Source of the DNA: Parasedimentitalea huanghaiensis
Lineage (GTDB): Bacteria; Pseudomonadota; Alphaproteobacteria; Rhodobacterales; Rhodobacteraceae
Direction: 5' to 3'
Assembly (NCBI RefSeq): GCF_009753675.1
Contig: NZ_WQLV01000001.1
Coordinates: forward strand, 62,001 to 126,000
Length of the DNA: 64,000 nucleotides
Position 1 is the stretch's first letter; each line of letters opens with the position of its first letter. Below are positions 1 to 9,090 of the stretch, piece by piece. The position numbers were made by a program, and so were the translations under genes. The notes below the pieces were generated by a model. It ran no database searches. It worked only from the letters and a program-made list of their open reading frames with translations, and was not told the DNA's origin.

Positions 1-28
1 GCACTTGAAAACGCGTTGGCATGCCTCT

Positions 29-48
29 AATAATTTGATCAAATTATT
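29..48. promoter_or_regulatory. Perfect 20-bp palindrome upstream of the first gene
   Basis: Positions 29-48 form a perfect palindrome (AATAATTTGA followed by its reverse complement) centred on TTGATCAA. It ends 11 bases before the acetyltransferase start at 60, where an operator or a promoter-overlapping site could lie. It has no GC-rich stem or loop and no T tract, so it is not a normal terminator. Bases 1-30 read A-L-E-N-A-L-A-C-L-stop and could be the tail of a gene upstream of the window. Confidence 0.35.
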
Positions 49-59
49 GAGCTGGAGCA

Positions 60-527
60 ATGATCGTGGGCGAAATGGGAATTGTAATTCGGGACGTCGG
101 CAGTGACGATGTTGAGATTGTCAGTACCTTTGTCGGCTATCTACTGGCAGAACTGACAGGTGGCGATGCTCCTAACGTTGTTGCACTGAAGCAAACCGCA
201 CTGGAGGTTTTGGCCAACAACTCGGTAACCGGTTTGTTGGCCCTAAATGAAGAAACACCTGTTGGTCTTATCATGTTGAATGAATGCGCTGCGATTTATG
301 CTGGTGGGCGGTTTGGCGAGATTTCCGAACTTTATGTCTCACCGCAACAACGCTCACATGGGGTGGCAGCGCAACTGGTGGCAGCAGCCGCTGCCTATGG
401 TCAACGCACGGGATGGCAAAGGCTGGAAGTTGGAGCCCCAACACAGCCCGAGTGGAAGCGTACGGTTGAGTTCTATGAACGCAATGGGTTTGCTGAAGTT
501 GGTCCTCGCTTACGCAGGCTGATTTGA
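60..527 (+). CDS. GNAT family N-acetyltransferase
   Basis: A single GNAT domain of 155 residues, the usual length for a stand-alone acetyltransferase that moves an acetyl group from acetyl-CoA to an amine. The acetyl-CoA pyrophosphate loop is visible as QQRSHGVAAQL (about residues 94-104), preceded by the ISELYVSP strand. The end (VEFYERNGFAEVGPRLRR) matches the family pattern in which an aromatic residue sits on the last helix. The substrate cannot be read from sequence. The ATG at 60 has GGAG very close by; the ATG at 75 is an alternative. It converges on a second, unrelated GNAT gene on the other strand 13 bases away. Confidence 0.85.
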   Translation: MIVGEMGIVIRDVGSDDVEIVSTFVGYLLAELTGGDAPNVVALKQTALEVLANNSVTGLLALNEETPVGLIMLNECAAIYAGGRFGEISELYVSPQQRSHGVAAQLVAAAAAYGQRTGWQRLEVGAPTQPEWKRTVEFYERNGFAEVGPRLRRLI

Positions 528-540
528 GTGCGGTTGATGA

Positions 541-990
541 TTAAAGCTCTTTAGTCATCAGTATATAGCGGTCGCGGGCTTTAAAGCGGGTTCGGGCATA
601 GAGCCGTTGTGCGCTCTCGTCCTCACGGTCCACTTCAAGGTGCAGAGCCGTAATTCCAGCCTCCGCCAGGGTCTTGGGTAGGGCAATCAGAACTTCGGTG
701 GCGATCCCGCGTTTGCGCACTGGTGGGCGGATGTAGAGTTCGTCAATGGCGCCATCCATGCCGCCAAATTCCACTGACCAGCTGAACGTTACAACAACAT
801 ACCCCACGGGCGCGCGGGTCGGGCCGAGCAGATAGACCGCGCCGTATGGGATACCATTGAGCAGGGGTTCGATGGCCGCCTTGCGGCTGTCCTCACTGCT
901 GGCAATATCCATTTCCGTGTGAAAAGCCGCAACAAGGGCAAGAACCTTGTCCAGATCTTCTGGTTTTGCCAGATGTAAGGCCGCGCTCAT
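541..990 (-). CDS. GNAT family N-acetyltransferase
   Basis: A 149-residue GNAT protein. The acetyl-CoA-binding segment is ELYIRPPVRKRGIATEVL (about residues 86-103), with the expected R-x-x-G-x-A core, and the C-terminal RLYARTRFKARDRYILM is the usual last helix and strand. Its ATG overlaps the stop of the upstream nucleoside hydrolase gene by four bases (ATGA), so the two are probably co-translated. Such pairing may mean a shared role in nucleoside or base-analogue metabolism, but that is inference. The substrate is unknown. Confidence 0.85.
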   Translation of the reverse strand: MSAALHLAKPEDLDKVLALVAAFHTEMDIASSEDSRKAAIEPLLNGIPYGAVYLLGPTRAPVGYVVVTFSWSVEFGGMDGAIDELYIRPPVRKRGIATEVLIALPKTLAEAGITALHLEVDREDESAQRLYARTRFKARDRYILMTKEL

Positions 991-1928
991 AACCGGGCCA
1001 GACGGTTTGTGAGCATTTCAAAGAAACCGTCCGCATCTACATCGCCGATAAAGGTTGCATTGGCGGGTCGGTCAGTGACCCCCCACCAGTCGGCAACCGT
1101 CATGCCCAATGTGAGCTCGGACTGGGTTTCGATTTCAACATTGATGTGGCGACCGGTGAATAGTTCTGGCTGTATCAGATAGGCGGTGACACAGGGGTCA
1201 TGCAGTGGTGCGCCTGCCGAGCCATATTTGGCGACATCAAACCGCTCGAAGAATTCAGTCATCTCGGCAACAAAAGTGCCAACTTTGGTGTCCAGGGCGC
1301 GAAAGGCTTCAACGCGGGGTTTGGTGACCAGTACCTTGTGAGTGACATCCAGCGGCATCACGACGATAGGACGTCCGGATTTAAACACGATATCTGCGGC
1401 TTCGGGATCAACATAGATATTGAATTCTGCTGCCGGGGTGATGTTGCCAACCTCAAAATAGGCCCCCCCCATCAGTACGATTTCCTGCACTTTTTCAACG
1501 ATGTCAGGCGCTTTCACAAATGCAGCGGCAATATTGGTCAATGGTCCCATAGGGCAAAGCGTGACCGTTCCGGTTTCATGGTTGCGTAGAGTTTCAATGA
1601 TGAAATCTACTGCGTGACCGGAAGCAAGCGGCATTTCGGGGTCAAACAGTTCCGGACCATCAAGACCGGTTTTACCGTGTACGTGCTCGGCGGTTACCAG
1701 TGGGCGCTGTAGCGGGGCATCGCAGCCAGCATAGACTGGCACATCTGTCTTATTGGCCATCTCGCAAATGATGCGGGCGTTCTTTTGGGTCAGCGGCAGT
1801 GGCACGTTGCCGGCAACGGCGGTTATGCCAAGCACATCAATTTCGTCAGGGCTGGCGAGGGCCAGCAGAATGGCCACGGCGTCGTCCTGGCCGGGGTCGG
1901 TGTCGATGATGATTTTACGTGCCGTCAT
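987..1928 (-). CDS. Nucleoside hydrolase (inosine-uridine preferring family)
   Basis: Cleaves the N-glycosidic bond of ribonucleosides to ribose and a free base. The calcium-binding signature DTDPGQDDAVA lies at the N-terminus (about residues 8-18), and a later conserved stretch (MGGAYFEVGNITPAAEFN, followed by DPEAA) supplies substrate contacts seen across the family. Length is 313 residues, normal for the family. I chose the ATG at 1928 because it opens directly onto the conserved strand and follows AGAGG; the frame stays open for 22 codons upstream. It is followed, with a four-base overlap, by a GNAT gene. Likely cytoplasmic purine or pyrimidine salvage; base preference cannot be assigned. 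Confidence 0.88.
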   Translation of the reverse strand: MTARKIIIDTDPGQDDAVAILLALASPDEIDVLGITAVAGNVPLPLTQKNARIICEMANKTDVPVYAGCDAPLQRPLVTAEHVHGKTGLDGPELFDPEMPLASGHAVDFIIETLRNHETGTVTLCPMGPLTNIAAAFVKAPDIVEKVQEIVLMGGAYFEVGNITPAAEFNIYVDPEAADIVFKSGRPIVVMPLDVTHKVLVTKPRVEAFRALDTKVGTFVAEMTEFFERFDVAKYGSAGAPLHDPCVTAYLIQPELFTGRHINVEIETQSELTLGMTVADWWGVTDRPANATFIGDVDADGFFEMLTNRLARL

Positions 1929-2049
1929 GTTTGCCTCTGAGAATTGCAAGACCTGACAGTTGCAAGGCGTGTTGCAATTGTCCAGCGGTGTCACCTGTGT
2001 TCCGTGTCGGATTGAGTATTTTTAGCAAAAAGAAGCTTTCAGTCACCGC

Positions 2050-2880
2050 TTAGTTGTCGGTCAGTGCTGCACGCTCAGCGGCTTTTACAACATCCCACAG
2101 AGCGTCCATCTCTTCCAGGTTACTGTCAGCAGGGGATTTCCCAATTTCGGACAGTCGTGTTTCAACCCCTTCAAAGCGGCGGATGAATTTGGCGTTGGCG
2201 CGGCGCAGGGCGGCTTCGGGTTCGACTCCGAGATGCCGACCCAGATTGGCCATGACAAACATCAGGTCGCCAAATTCCTCTTCGACCGCGTCTTGTGTCA
2301 ATTCATCGCGCGCTTCGACCAGTTCGGCGCTTTCTTCGGAAATTTTGTCCAGAACGTTTTGCGCGGAGGGCCAGTCAAAGCCGACGCGGGCGGCGCGTTT
2401 TTGCAATTTGTAGGCGCGCAACAGGGCTGGCAGGCCCACGGCAACACCGTCCAGCGTGCCTTGCTGGGCTTTTCCGACGCGCTCAGCTGCTTTGATCGCC
2501 TCCCAGTCGCGGGTTTGTTGTTCGGCGGATTTGTCGCGCGATTCGGTGCCAAAAACGTGCGGATGACGCGCAACCATTTTGTCCGAGATATTACGCACCA
2601 CGGATTGAAAGCTGAAATGGCCGGCTTCTTCGCCCATTTGGGTGTGATAGATGCTTTGCAATAGCAGATCGCCCAACTCACCTTCGAGCTCCGGCCAGTC
2701 CTTGCGCGCGATCGCATCGGCAACTTCGTAAGCTTCTTCAATGGTGTAGGGGGCGATGGTGTCAAAATCCTGCTCGATATCCCAGGGACAGCCCGTTTTA
2801 GGGTCTCGCAGGCGGCGCATGATTTCGATGAGCCGTTCAATACCGGCATCTTGGTCGTGGATCAGGGGATTTTCGGGCAT
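2050..2880 (-). CDS. mazG: Nucleoside triphosphate pyrophosphohydrolase MazG
   Basis: MazG hydrolyses NTPs and dNTPs to the monophosphate and pyrophosphate, and is thought to clean the nucleotide pool and affect (p)ppGpp levels. The 276-residue protein shows the two MazG repeats: the N-terminal one begins LRDPKTGCPWDIEQDFDTI with EEAYEVADAI and ELGDLLLQ, the C-terminal one has EESAELVEA and EEFGDLMFVMANLGRHL. These E-x-x-E and E-x-x-D motifs bind magnesium. Start at 2880 (MPENPL) rather than the open frame further upstream, which would run into the divergent amidohydrolase gene. Only 63 bases separate the two start codons, so promoters are back to back. Confidence 0.93.
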   Translation of the reverse strand: MPENPLIHDQDAGIERLIEIMRRLRDPKTGCPWDIEQDFDTIAPYTIEEAYEVADAIARKDWPELEGELGDLLLQSIYHTQMGEEAGHFSFQSVVRNISDKMVARHPHVFGTESRDKSAEQQTRDWEAIKAAERVGKAQQGTLDGVAVGLPALLRAYKLQKRAARVGFDWPSAQNVLDKISEESAELVEARDELTQDAVEEEFGDLMFVMANLGRHLGVEPEAALRRANAKFIRRFEGVETRLSEIGKSPADSNLEEMDALWDVVKAAERAALTDN

Positions 2881-2943
2881 TGCGGCGGCTCTCGTTCCAG
2901 TGTCAGATGCATCAATCCCGAGTCTGACCAAGGAGTCCAGCCC

Positions 2944-4107
2944 ATGCCGGTCGTCAACCGTATCGCCGATTTTGCCGAAGACATGAAAACGTGGCGCCAG
3001 CATCTGCACACAATTCCCGAATTGTCGTTCGACTTGCCGCAGACTGCCGCGTATGTTGCGGACCGGTTGCGCGAGTTTGGTGTTGATGAATTGCACGAGG
3101 GGATTGCCCAAACCGGGATGGTTGCGATTATCAACGGGCAGGGATCCGGACCTACAATAGGACTGCGTGCAGATATGGATGCCCTGCCGATTGCTGAGGA
3201 AACTGGTGCTGACTATGCCTCAGGTCATGCGGGGAAGATGCATGCCTGTGGCCATGACGGGCATACATCGATGTTGTTGGGGGCCGCAAAGTATCTGGTC
3301 GAAACACGCAATTTTCGAGGGCGTGTTGCACTCATTTTCCAACCCGCGGAAGAGGACGGCGGTGGCGCTGGGGTCATGGTTGAAGAAGGCATTATGGACC
3401 GGTTTGATATTGGCCAGGTTTATGGCATCCACAATGTGCCGAACTTACCGGTAGGCGATTTTGTCACCACCTCTGGTGCGCTGATGGCGGCTGTGGATGA
3501 GTTTCATATCAATATTCAGGGTGTGGGTGGTCATGGTGCGATGCCGCATGAGACCAACGACCCGGTTGTGGCGGCTTGCGGTATTGTTCAGGCGATCCAG
3601 ACCATCGTCAGCCGCAATCACTACACCCAACAGGATCTGGTTGTTTCCGTCACGCAGATTCACACGGGCAGCACCGACAATGTGATCCCGGACACGGCCT
3701 ATATTAACGGCACTGTTCGCACCTTTGATGCATCTGTGCAGGCGATGGTGATGCGGCGGATGCAGGAAGTGGTTGCGGGGCAGGCCGCCAGCTATGGTGT
3801 CGAGGCGAAGCTAGACTATGAGTTGGGGTATCCGGCAACCACCAATGACGCGGAAAAGTCTGCTTTTGCGGTGGATGTGGCACGTGAAATCTCTGGCACC
3901 GATAAGGTCGACCCTGAAGGCGGGCGTGAAATGGGCGCCGAGGATTTCAGTTATATGCTACAAGCGCGACCCGGCGCCTATCTGTTTCTGGGCCAAGGGG
4001 ATGGCGCCGGGTTGCACCACCCAAAATACAACTTCAACGACGAGATCGCGCCAATTGGGGCTTCGTTTTTTGCCCGATTGGTCGAGCGCGCACAGCCGCT
4101 GAGCTAA
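2944..4107 (+). CDS. M20 family amidohydrolase (hippurate hydrolase / IAA-amino-acid hydrolase type)
   Basis: A 387-residue metal-dependent amidohydrolase that would cleave N-acylated amino acids or similar amides. The metal site motif HACGHDGHTSM lies at about residues 100-110, followed by the catalytic glutamate pair in QPAEEDGGGA, the dimerisation-domain pattern GVGGHGAMPHETNDPV and the C-terminal GAEDFSYM. These are the diagnostic motifs of the M20 hippuricase/carboxypeptidase Ss1 group. The ATG at 2944 gives the family N-terminus (DMKTWRQHLHTIPEL). Two ureohydrolase genes follow on the same strand after 81 bases, suggesting a joint role in breaking down nitrogen-rich amides or guanidino compounds; the real substrate is unknown. 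Confidence 0.9.
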   Translation: MPVVNRIADFAEDMKTWRQHLHTIPELSFDLPQTAAYVADRLREFGVDELHEGIAQTGMVAIINGQGSGPTIGLRADMDALPIAEETGADYASGHAGKMHACGHDGHTSMLLGAAKYLVETRNFRGRVALIFQPAEEDGGGAGVMVEEGIMDRFDIGQVYGIHNVPNLPVGDFVTTSGALMAAVDEFHINIQGVGGHGAMPHETNDPVVAACGIVQAIQTIVSRNHYTQQDLVVSVTQIHTGSTDNVIPDTAYINGTVRTFDASVQAMVMRRMQEVVAGQAASYGVEAKLDYELGYPATTNDAEKSAFAVDVAREISGTDKVDPEGGREMGAEDFSYMLQARPGAYLFLGQGDGAGLHHPKYNFNDEIAPIGASFFARLVERAQPLS

Positions 4108-4188
4108 CGGTTTGCAACACTGGCGAGGTGACAGACGGCAAGTGGTCGGCTATGCCGTGCACAAGTGCTGTCAGAAAGGCGTACTGAA

Positions 4189-5157
4189 ATGGCGTTAGAA
4201 GATGCGAAACATTTGGTCGACGAGGCCTTTACACGCGAAGACCTGAAGGGGTTGAGCTTTGAAAACACCTTTGGTGGGGCCACTTCGTTTTTGCGACGCC
4301 GGTATCGCAAGGAACTGGATGGTGTTGATATTGCAGTGACGGGGGTTCCGTTTGATCAGGCCGTAACCAATCGGCCTGGTACCAGACTTGGACCTCGGGC
4401 GATCCGTGAAGCCAGTGCATTGCAAAGCCCGGATGCGCCCTATGGCTGGGGATATGATCCGCTAACTGAGTTGGCGATTGTCGACTACGGCGATTTGGCG
4501 TTTGATTATGCCAATATTTCTGCATTTCCTGCGGCGCTGACGGCCCATGTTCGGCGCATATTGGCGGCCGATGTCGCTTCGGTTGCACTGGGTGGTGATC
4601 ACTATATCACCTTCCCGATGCTAAAGGCCTATGCCGAGAAGTACGGACCGATGGCGCTGCTTCAGTTTGATGCTCATAGCGATAGTTGGGCGGATGACGA
4701 TATGGATAGGGTGGATCACGGCACTTTTGTCTATAAGGCCGTCAAGATGGGGCTGATTGATCCGGCGCGCTCGGTTCAAGTCGGTATTCGAACCAGCAAT
4801 GAAGACACCATGGGGGTGAACATCTTGGATGCAGCCGAGGTACATGAGATTGGACCTGTGGAAACGGCACGCCGGATCAAATCAATTCTGGGGGATCATC
4901 CTACCTATTTGAGTTTTGACATAGATGGGCTCGATCCTGCTTATGCTCCGGGCACTGGGACACCGGTTTGGGGGGGGCTGACCTCAGCTCAGGCGGCGCG
5001 GATTTTACGTGAAATCGCCGGCATTAATATCAAAGGGGGTGACGTCGTCGAAGTGTCGCCACCGTTTGACACCACCGGCGTCACGGCTATAGCCGGTGCG
5101 CATGTGGCTACTGAAATTATCTGCCTCTTAGGTTGGAACAAGAGAAACAATGACTGA
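4189..5157 (+). CDS. Ureohydrolase, agmatinase family (first of a tandem pair)
   Basis: A 322-residue arginase/agmatinase-fold enzyme that would release urea from a guanidino compound. The binuclear metal ligands are all present: GGDH (H138), DAHSD (D161, H163, D165) and DIDGLD (D244, D246), followed by PAYAPGTGTP and EVSPPFDTTGVTA. I chose the ATG at 4189, eight bases after AGAAAGG, over the GTG at 4165. The stop overlaps the start of a second ureohydrolase gene by eight bases, so the two are translationally coupled. The pair is clearly diverged, which argues for different substrates or a hetero-oligomer. Agmatine, guanidinobutyrate and guanidinopropionate are all possible. Confidence 0.87.
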   Translation: MALEDAKHLVDEAFTREDLKGLSFENTFGGATSFLRRRYRKELDGVDIAVTGVPFDQAVTNRPGTRLGPRAIREASALQSPDAPYGWGYDPLTELAIVDYGDLAFDYANISAFPAALTAHVRRILAADVASVALGGDHYITFPMLKAYAEKYGPMALLQFDAHSDSWADDDMDRVDHGTFVYKAVKMGLIDPARSVQVGIRTSNEDTMGVNILDAAEVHEIGPVETARRIKSILGDHPTYLSFDIDGLDPAYAPGTGTPVWGGLTSAQAARILREIAGINIKGGDVVEVSPPFDTTGVTAIAGAHVATEIICLLGWNKRNND

Positions 5158-6097
5158 GTATAATCAACCCATCAGCGGTAACGATCTGGCCCGGTTTTCT
5201 GGTCCGGGGACATTTATGCGGCTGCCCCAGGCGACATCACTTGACGGTCTGGATGTGGCGGTTCTGGGGATCCCGATGGATATCGGCACGTCATGGCGGG
5301 CGGGTACTCGCTTTGGCCCTAAACAGATCCGTGCCGAAAGCTCAATGATCCGGCCCTATAATATGGCCACCGGTGCGGCACCGTTTGACTGTTTGCAGGT
5401 TGCGGATATTGGCGACTTGGCAATCAACACTTTTTCCCTGACCGATAGCCTCCGCATCATCGAAGCAAGTTATGACGCAATCCTGCGATCCAGTGCGGTC
5501 CCAGTGGCGATGGGAGGGGATCATTCGATCACACTGCCTATTCTACGTGCTATGGCCAAGAAATTCGGCCCATTGGCGGTGGTGCACGTAGATGCCCATG
5601 CAGATGTAAATGACAATATGTTTGGCGAAAAAGAAAACCACGGGACCGTGTTCCGCCGGGCCTATGAGGAAGGCCTGATTCAGGCCGATAAAACGTATCA
5701 GGTTGGGCTGCGCGGCACCGGGTATGGGGCCAGTGATTTCAAAGAGGCCCAAAAATGGGGGTTTCAACAATTCCCGGCCTCTGAGCTGTGGCATCGGTCC
5801 CTGAATAATCTGGGTGCGGAAATACGTCGCGATATCGGTGATAGGCCTGTCTATGTGTCATATGATATTGATAGCCTAGACCCAGCTTATGCGCCGGGCA
5901 CGGGAACACCTGAAATTGGTGGGCTGACAACAGCGCAGGCGCTGGAGCTGATCCGGGCGCTGCGAGGTGTGAATATCGTCGGCTGTGATTTGGTCGAAGT
6001 CTCGCCGCCCTATGATACGTCAGGCAACACTGCGCTGACCGGTGCCAACCTGTTGTATGAACTGCTCTGCGTCCTGCCTGGGGTGGCGACCAAATAA
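5150..6097 (+). CDS. Ureohydrolase, agmatinase family (second of a tandem pair)
   Basis: A 315-residue ureohydrolase with a full set of Mn2+ ligands: GGDH (H125), DAHAD (D148, H150, D152) and DIDSLD (D239, D241). The NHGTVFRRA stretch after the second motif is the usual agmatinase/guanidinobutyrase substrate loop, and the protein ends EVSPPYDTSGNTALTGANLLYELLC. It is closer to canonical SpeB-like agmatinases than its upstream partner, whose loop reads DHGTFVYKA. Coupled to the first gene by an eight-base overlap. A putrescine-forming (agmatinase) or guanidinobutyrase role is likely; which one cannot be told from sequence. Confidence 0.88.
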   Translation: MTEYNQPISGNDLARFSGPGTFMRLPQATSLDGLDVAVLGIPMDIGTSWRAGTRFGPKQIRAESSMIRPYNMATGAAPFDCLQVADIGDLAINTFSLTDSLRIIEASYDAILRSSAVPVAMGGDHSITLPILRAMAKKFGPLAVVHVDAHADVNDNMFGEKENHGTVFRRAYEEGLIQADKTYQVGLRGTGYGASDFKEAQKWGFQQFPASELWHRSLNNLGAEIRRDIGDRPVYVSYDIDSLDPAYAPGTGTPEIGGLTTAQALELIRALRGVNIVGCDLVEVSPPYDTSGNTALTGANLLYELLCVLPGVATK

Positions 6098-6134
6098 CGA
6101 TAAACTCCGGGTGCCAGGCGGCTTTGGAGCCGCA

Positions 6135-6602
6135 ATGAAGTGGATCAGGGCCAGAATGGGACGACTAATGATATTTGTATGGTTGGCCATCGCTGCAGTC
6201 ATTGTGGCGCTTGGCTTTATCCGGCTGGCTCCGATTGACCCTTTGGATTGGAATACGCAGCCTGAATTTTCTGAAGACAAGAATTTTCGCGGTGGGGTGT
6301 TCCGGGTTGTGCGAACTGGACCTGACGGGCTAGCGCGGTTCGACGCCGTCGCCAGCGCGGCCCCTCGCACCAAATTGCTGGCGGGGTCCGTCGAGGATGG
6401 CACTGCGACTTACGTTACCCGCACCAAGCTGTTTGGGTTTCCAGATTACACCACCGCGCGTCAGGACGGGGACCTGCTGAAGGTCTACGCGCGGTTGCGG
6501 TTTGGTCGCTCCGATTTGGGAGTGAACGGAACCCGGATCGCCGAATGGCTGGCGCAGATGGACATTGCAATCCAATCAGATGTTACGGCACCTGTCGAAT
6601 AG
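6135..6602 (+). CDS. DUF1499 domain protein, membrane-anchored
   Basis: A 155-residue protein with one N-terminal transmembrane segment (MIFVWLAIAAVIVALGFIR, about residues 11-29) followed by a periplasmic-side domain. The segment VTRTKLFGFPDYTTARQ plus a C-terminal RIAEWLAQMD fits the DUF1499 family, which has no established function. It begins 37 bases after the second ureohydrolase stop. The upstream open frame overlaps that gene and was not used; the ATG at 6135 places the membrane anchor right at the N-terminus. Converges with the small gene at 6611-6910. Confidence 0.7.
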   Translation: MKWIRARMGRLMIFVWLAIAAVIVALGFIRLAPIDPLDWNTQPEFSEDKNFRGGVFRVVRTGPDGLARFDAVASAAPRTKLLAGSVEDGTATYVTRTKLFGFPDYTTARQDGDLLKVYARLRFGRSDLGVNGTRIAEWLAQMDIAIQSDVTAPVE

Positions 6603-6610
6603 AGCAGTCG

Positions 6611-6910
6611 CTAGAGTGGTATAAGTGACGAGACTTGGCTGATAGGTTTGCCCTGTTGATCCAGCGACGATGACAGGCAGCCCTGTTGCACTTCACGCCA
6701 CATCGGCACGTTTAAGGACATTTGGCATTGGGCCATAAACATACGACCATCAACTTGCAGGCAGATGGTTTGCCCCAGTTCGATCCTTGATCCGGACCGG
6801 TCCGTACAAAAACAATCAATAGTCTTGCCGCCAGGCGCGGTGACATCTGACACTGCGGGTTGGGCGAATAAGGCAAGGGTGAGGACGATAACGGCTCTGG
6901 CATGTTGCAT
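6611..6910 (-). CDS. Small secreted Cys-containing hypothetical protein
   Basis: A 99-residue protein with a clear cleavable signal peptide (hydrophobic VIVLTLALFAQPAVS, likely cut after about residue 21). The mature part carries five cysteines (CFC, C in QTICLQ, AQC, QQGC), an arrangement suited to disulfides in the periplasm. I do not recognise the family. It has its own position between convergent and divergent neighbours, and its start codon lies 62 bases from the divergent prfA start. The signal peptide and cysteine pattern make it more than a chance frame. Confidence 0.6.
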   Translation of the reverse strand: MQHARAVIVLTLALFAQPAVSDVTAPGGKTIDCFCTDRSGSRIELGQTICLQVDGRMFMAQCQMSLNVPMWREVQQGCLSSSLDQQGKPISQVSSLIPL

Positions 6911-6972
6911 GGCGCTAGCATATCACAAGAGCCAGCTATGACAAAATTTCTCTATAGACGGATGTGCCACCA

Positions 6973-8028
6973 ATGGTTCCCGAAGAACGCCTTGAACAGA
7001 TCCTCCAGCGGTTTCAATATCTTGAGGCCGCAATGGCGGATGGCGCCAGTGCGGGTGACATAGCGGCATTGGCCAAGGAGTATTCTGATCTGCGGCCAGT
7101 GGTTGAGCAAATTGAAGCTTTCCGTCGTCTGAATGAAGATCTGGCCGAAGCTCATGAGATGCTTTCTGATCCTGATATGAAAGAACTGGCCGAAGAGGAA
7201 ATACCTGCGTTGAAGGCGGCAATTCCCGCTGCTGAACAGGCGTTGCAACTGTCGCTGCTGCCAAAGGATGCAGCAGATACCAAGCCTGCAATGCTGGAGA
7301 TCCGTCCTGGAACCGGTGGCGATGAGGCTGCTTTGTTTGCTGGTGATTTGTTGCGCATGTACCAGCGATATGCCGAGGCGCAGGGCTGGAAGTTTGAGAT
7401 CCTTGAGGAACAGGCCACTGAGTTGGGGGGCATCAAAGAGGTTGTGGCCCATATCAAGGGGGAGAATGTGTTTGCGCGGATGAAGTTTGAATCCGGTGTG
7501 CACCGGGTGCAGCGGGTCCCAACCACCGAAAGCGGAGGGCGCATCCACACTTCTGCCGCGACCGTGGCAGTGTTGCCCGAGGCCGAAGATGTGGACATTC
7601 AGATCAACGCAAATGACTTGCGGATTGATACAATGCGCAGTTCCGGTGCGGGTGGTCAGCACGTGAACACCACAGATTCTGCGGTGCGTATTACCCACTT
7701 GCCCAGTGGAACCGTGGTCACCAGCTCGGAAAAATCACAGCACCGAAACCGTGAAATTGCGATGCAGGTTCTAAAAACACGTTTGTATGATCAAGAACGT
7801 CAGCGCGTGGACAGTGAACGATCGGCCGACCGCGCATCACAGGTTGGATCTGGCGATCGCTCTGAACGTATACGGACCTATAATTTTCCACAGGGTCGAA
7901 TGACCGACCACCGCATAAATCTGACACTCTACAAGTTGGATCAGGTGATGACGGGAGACCTGGACGAGGTCATTGATGCGCTGACGGCAGACAATCAGGC
8001 GCGCCTGCTGGCCGAGATGGGTCAATGA
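6973..8028 (+). CDS. prfA: Peptide chain release factor 1
   Basis: RF1 reads UAA and UAG stop codons and triggers peptide release on the ribosome. The universally conserved GGQ (residues 227-229, in [17 protein letters not shown]) is present, as is the anticodon-like recognition region within domain 2. Length is 351 residues from the ATG at 6973 ([14 protein letters not shown]), the family N-terminus; a GTG nine bases upstream is less likely. The stop overlaps the start of prmC by four bases, so the factor is made together with the methylase that modifies its GGQ glutamine. Confidence 0.97.
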   Translation: MVPEERLEQILQRFQYLEAAMADGASAGDIAALAKEYSDLRPVVEQIEAFRRLNEDLAEAHEMLSDPDMKELAEEEIPALKAAIPAAEQALQLSLLPKDAADTKPAMLEIRPGTGGDEAALFAGDLLRMYQRYAEAQGWKFEILEEQATELGGIKEVVAHIKGENVFARMKFESGVHRVQRVPTTESGGRIHTSAATVAVLPEAEDVDIQINANDLRIDTMRSSGAGGQHVNTTDSAVRITHLPSGTVVTSSEKSQHRNREIAMQVLKTRLYDQERQRVDSERSADRASQVGSGDRSERIRTYNFPQGRMTDHRINLTLYKLDQVMTGDLDEVIDALTADNQARLLAEMGQ

Positions 8029-8891
8029 CCGGGCCAACAGCAGCGCAGGTTATGGTTGCTGCAACGGCACGTCTTCGCGCCGCAGGCGTGCCTGATCCGG
8101 CTCGTGACGCGCGGATATTGCTGGCCCATGCGGCACGGATAGAAGCTTCGCGGGTTACGTTGATTGCGCCTGAAGATCTGGCGCCGGATATTGCTGAACG
8201 CTATGAGCAATTGATTGCATTGAGGGTGATCCGGGTTCCGGTGTCTCATTTGCTGGGCGAGCGCGAGTTTTATGGTCGCCGATTCAAGGTTTCCGGCGAC
8301 GTCCTGGACCCACGCCCAGAGACCGAATGCTTGATCGAAGCCGCGATAGCCGTTCCGTATCAGAACGTTTTGGATCTGGGGACCGGATCGGGCTGCATTC
8401 TGGTGACGCTATTGGCAGAGCAACCAAAGGCGACGGGACTAGGGGTGGACCTGAGCGAGGCTGCCTGTTTGCAAGCCAGCGCCAATGCAGTGCTCCACCG
8501 TGTTCAGGCCCGCGCGGACATTCGCCAGTCAGATTGGTTCGAAAAGGTCGAAGGCCAGTTTGACCTGATCGTCTCCAATCCGCCTTACATCGCCTTGGAC
8601 GAAATGCAGGGCCTATCGACCGAGGTGCGCATTCATGAACCGGAAATGGCTCTAACGGATGGAGGTGACGGGCTGGCCGCTTATCGCCAGATTGCCAAGG
8701 AAGTTGCCCTATATCTGAAGCCGGGAGGACGGGTTTTGGTGGAAATAGGACCAACACAGGCCTCGGCTGTCGCCGCGCTGTTTGAACAGGCAGGACTGCA
8801 GCATATCCGGGTGATACAGGATCTGGACGGCCGAGACCGGGTTATTTGTGCGGATTCCATTCCCTTGAGTGGTCTGGAAGGTAGAAATTGA
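8025..8891 (+). CDS. prmC: Release factor glutamine N5-methyltransferase
   Basis: PrmC methylates the glutamine of the GGQ motif of RF1 and RF2 with S-adenosylmethionine, which raises termination efficiency. The 288-residue protein shows the SAM-binding loop [13 protein letters not shown] (about residues 115-127) and the catalytic NPPY (residues 185-188, in [10 protein letters not shown]). The N-terminal helical domain ends in [14 protein letters not shown], typical of PrmC. Start ATG overlaps the prfA stop (ATGA). A DUF4167 gene follows about 200 bases on. Confidence 0.96.
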   Translation: MTGPTAAQVMVAATARLRAAGVPDPARDARILLAHAARIEASRVTLIAPEDLAPDIAERYEQLIALRVIRVPVSHLLGEREFYGRRFKVSGDVLDPRPETECLIEAAIAVPYQNVLDLGTGSGCILVTLLAEQPKATGLGVDLSEAACLQASANAVLHRVQARADIRQSDWFEKVEGQFDLIVSNPPYIALDEMQGLSTEVRIHEPEMALTDGGDGLAAYRQIAKEVALYLKPGGRVLVEIGPTQASAVAALFEQAGLQHIRVIQDLDGRDRVICADSIPLSGLEGRN

Positions 8892-9090
8892 TCAATTTGA
8901 TCGAAAAAAGTGGAAAATTCACCTCCTAGCTCTTGTCTGTCTGGGGGGGACATGGTTACACATAGGTGTCGTATGTGTGTTTGGCTGAAAACCTTACCGG
9001 CGACACCAAGCCCAAAATGGTCGATGATCCGGCGCTGATATGCGCACTTTGGGATCTACGACGCAACGAATCAAGGCTGACGTTAAACAA

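Noticed and set aside
6952-7698. A 248-codon frame antisense to prfA
   Set aside because: Shadow of the RF1 gene.
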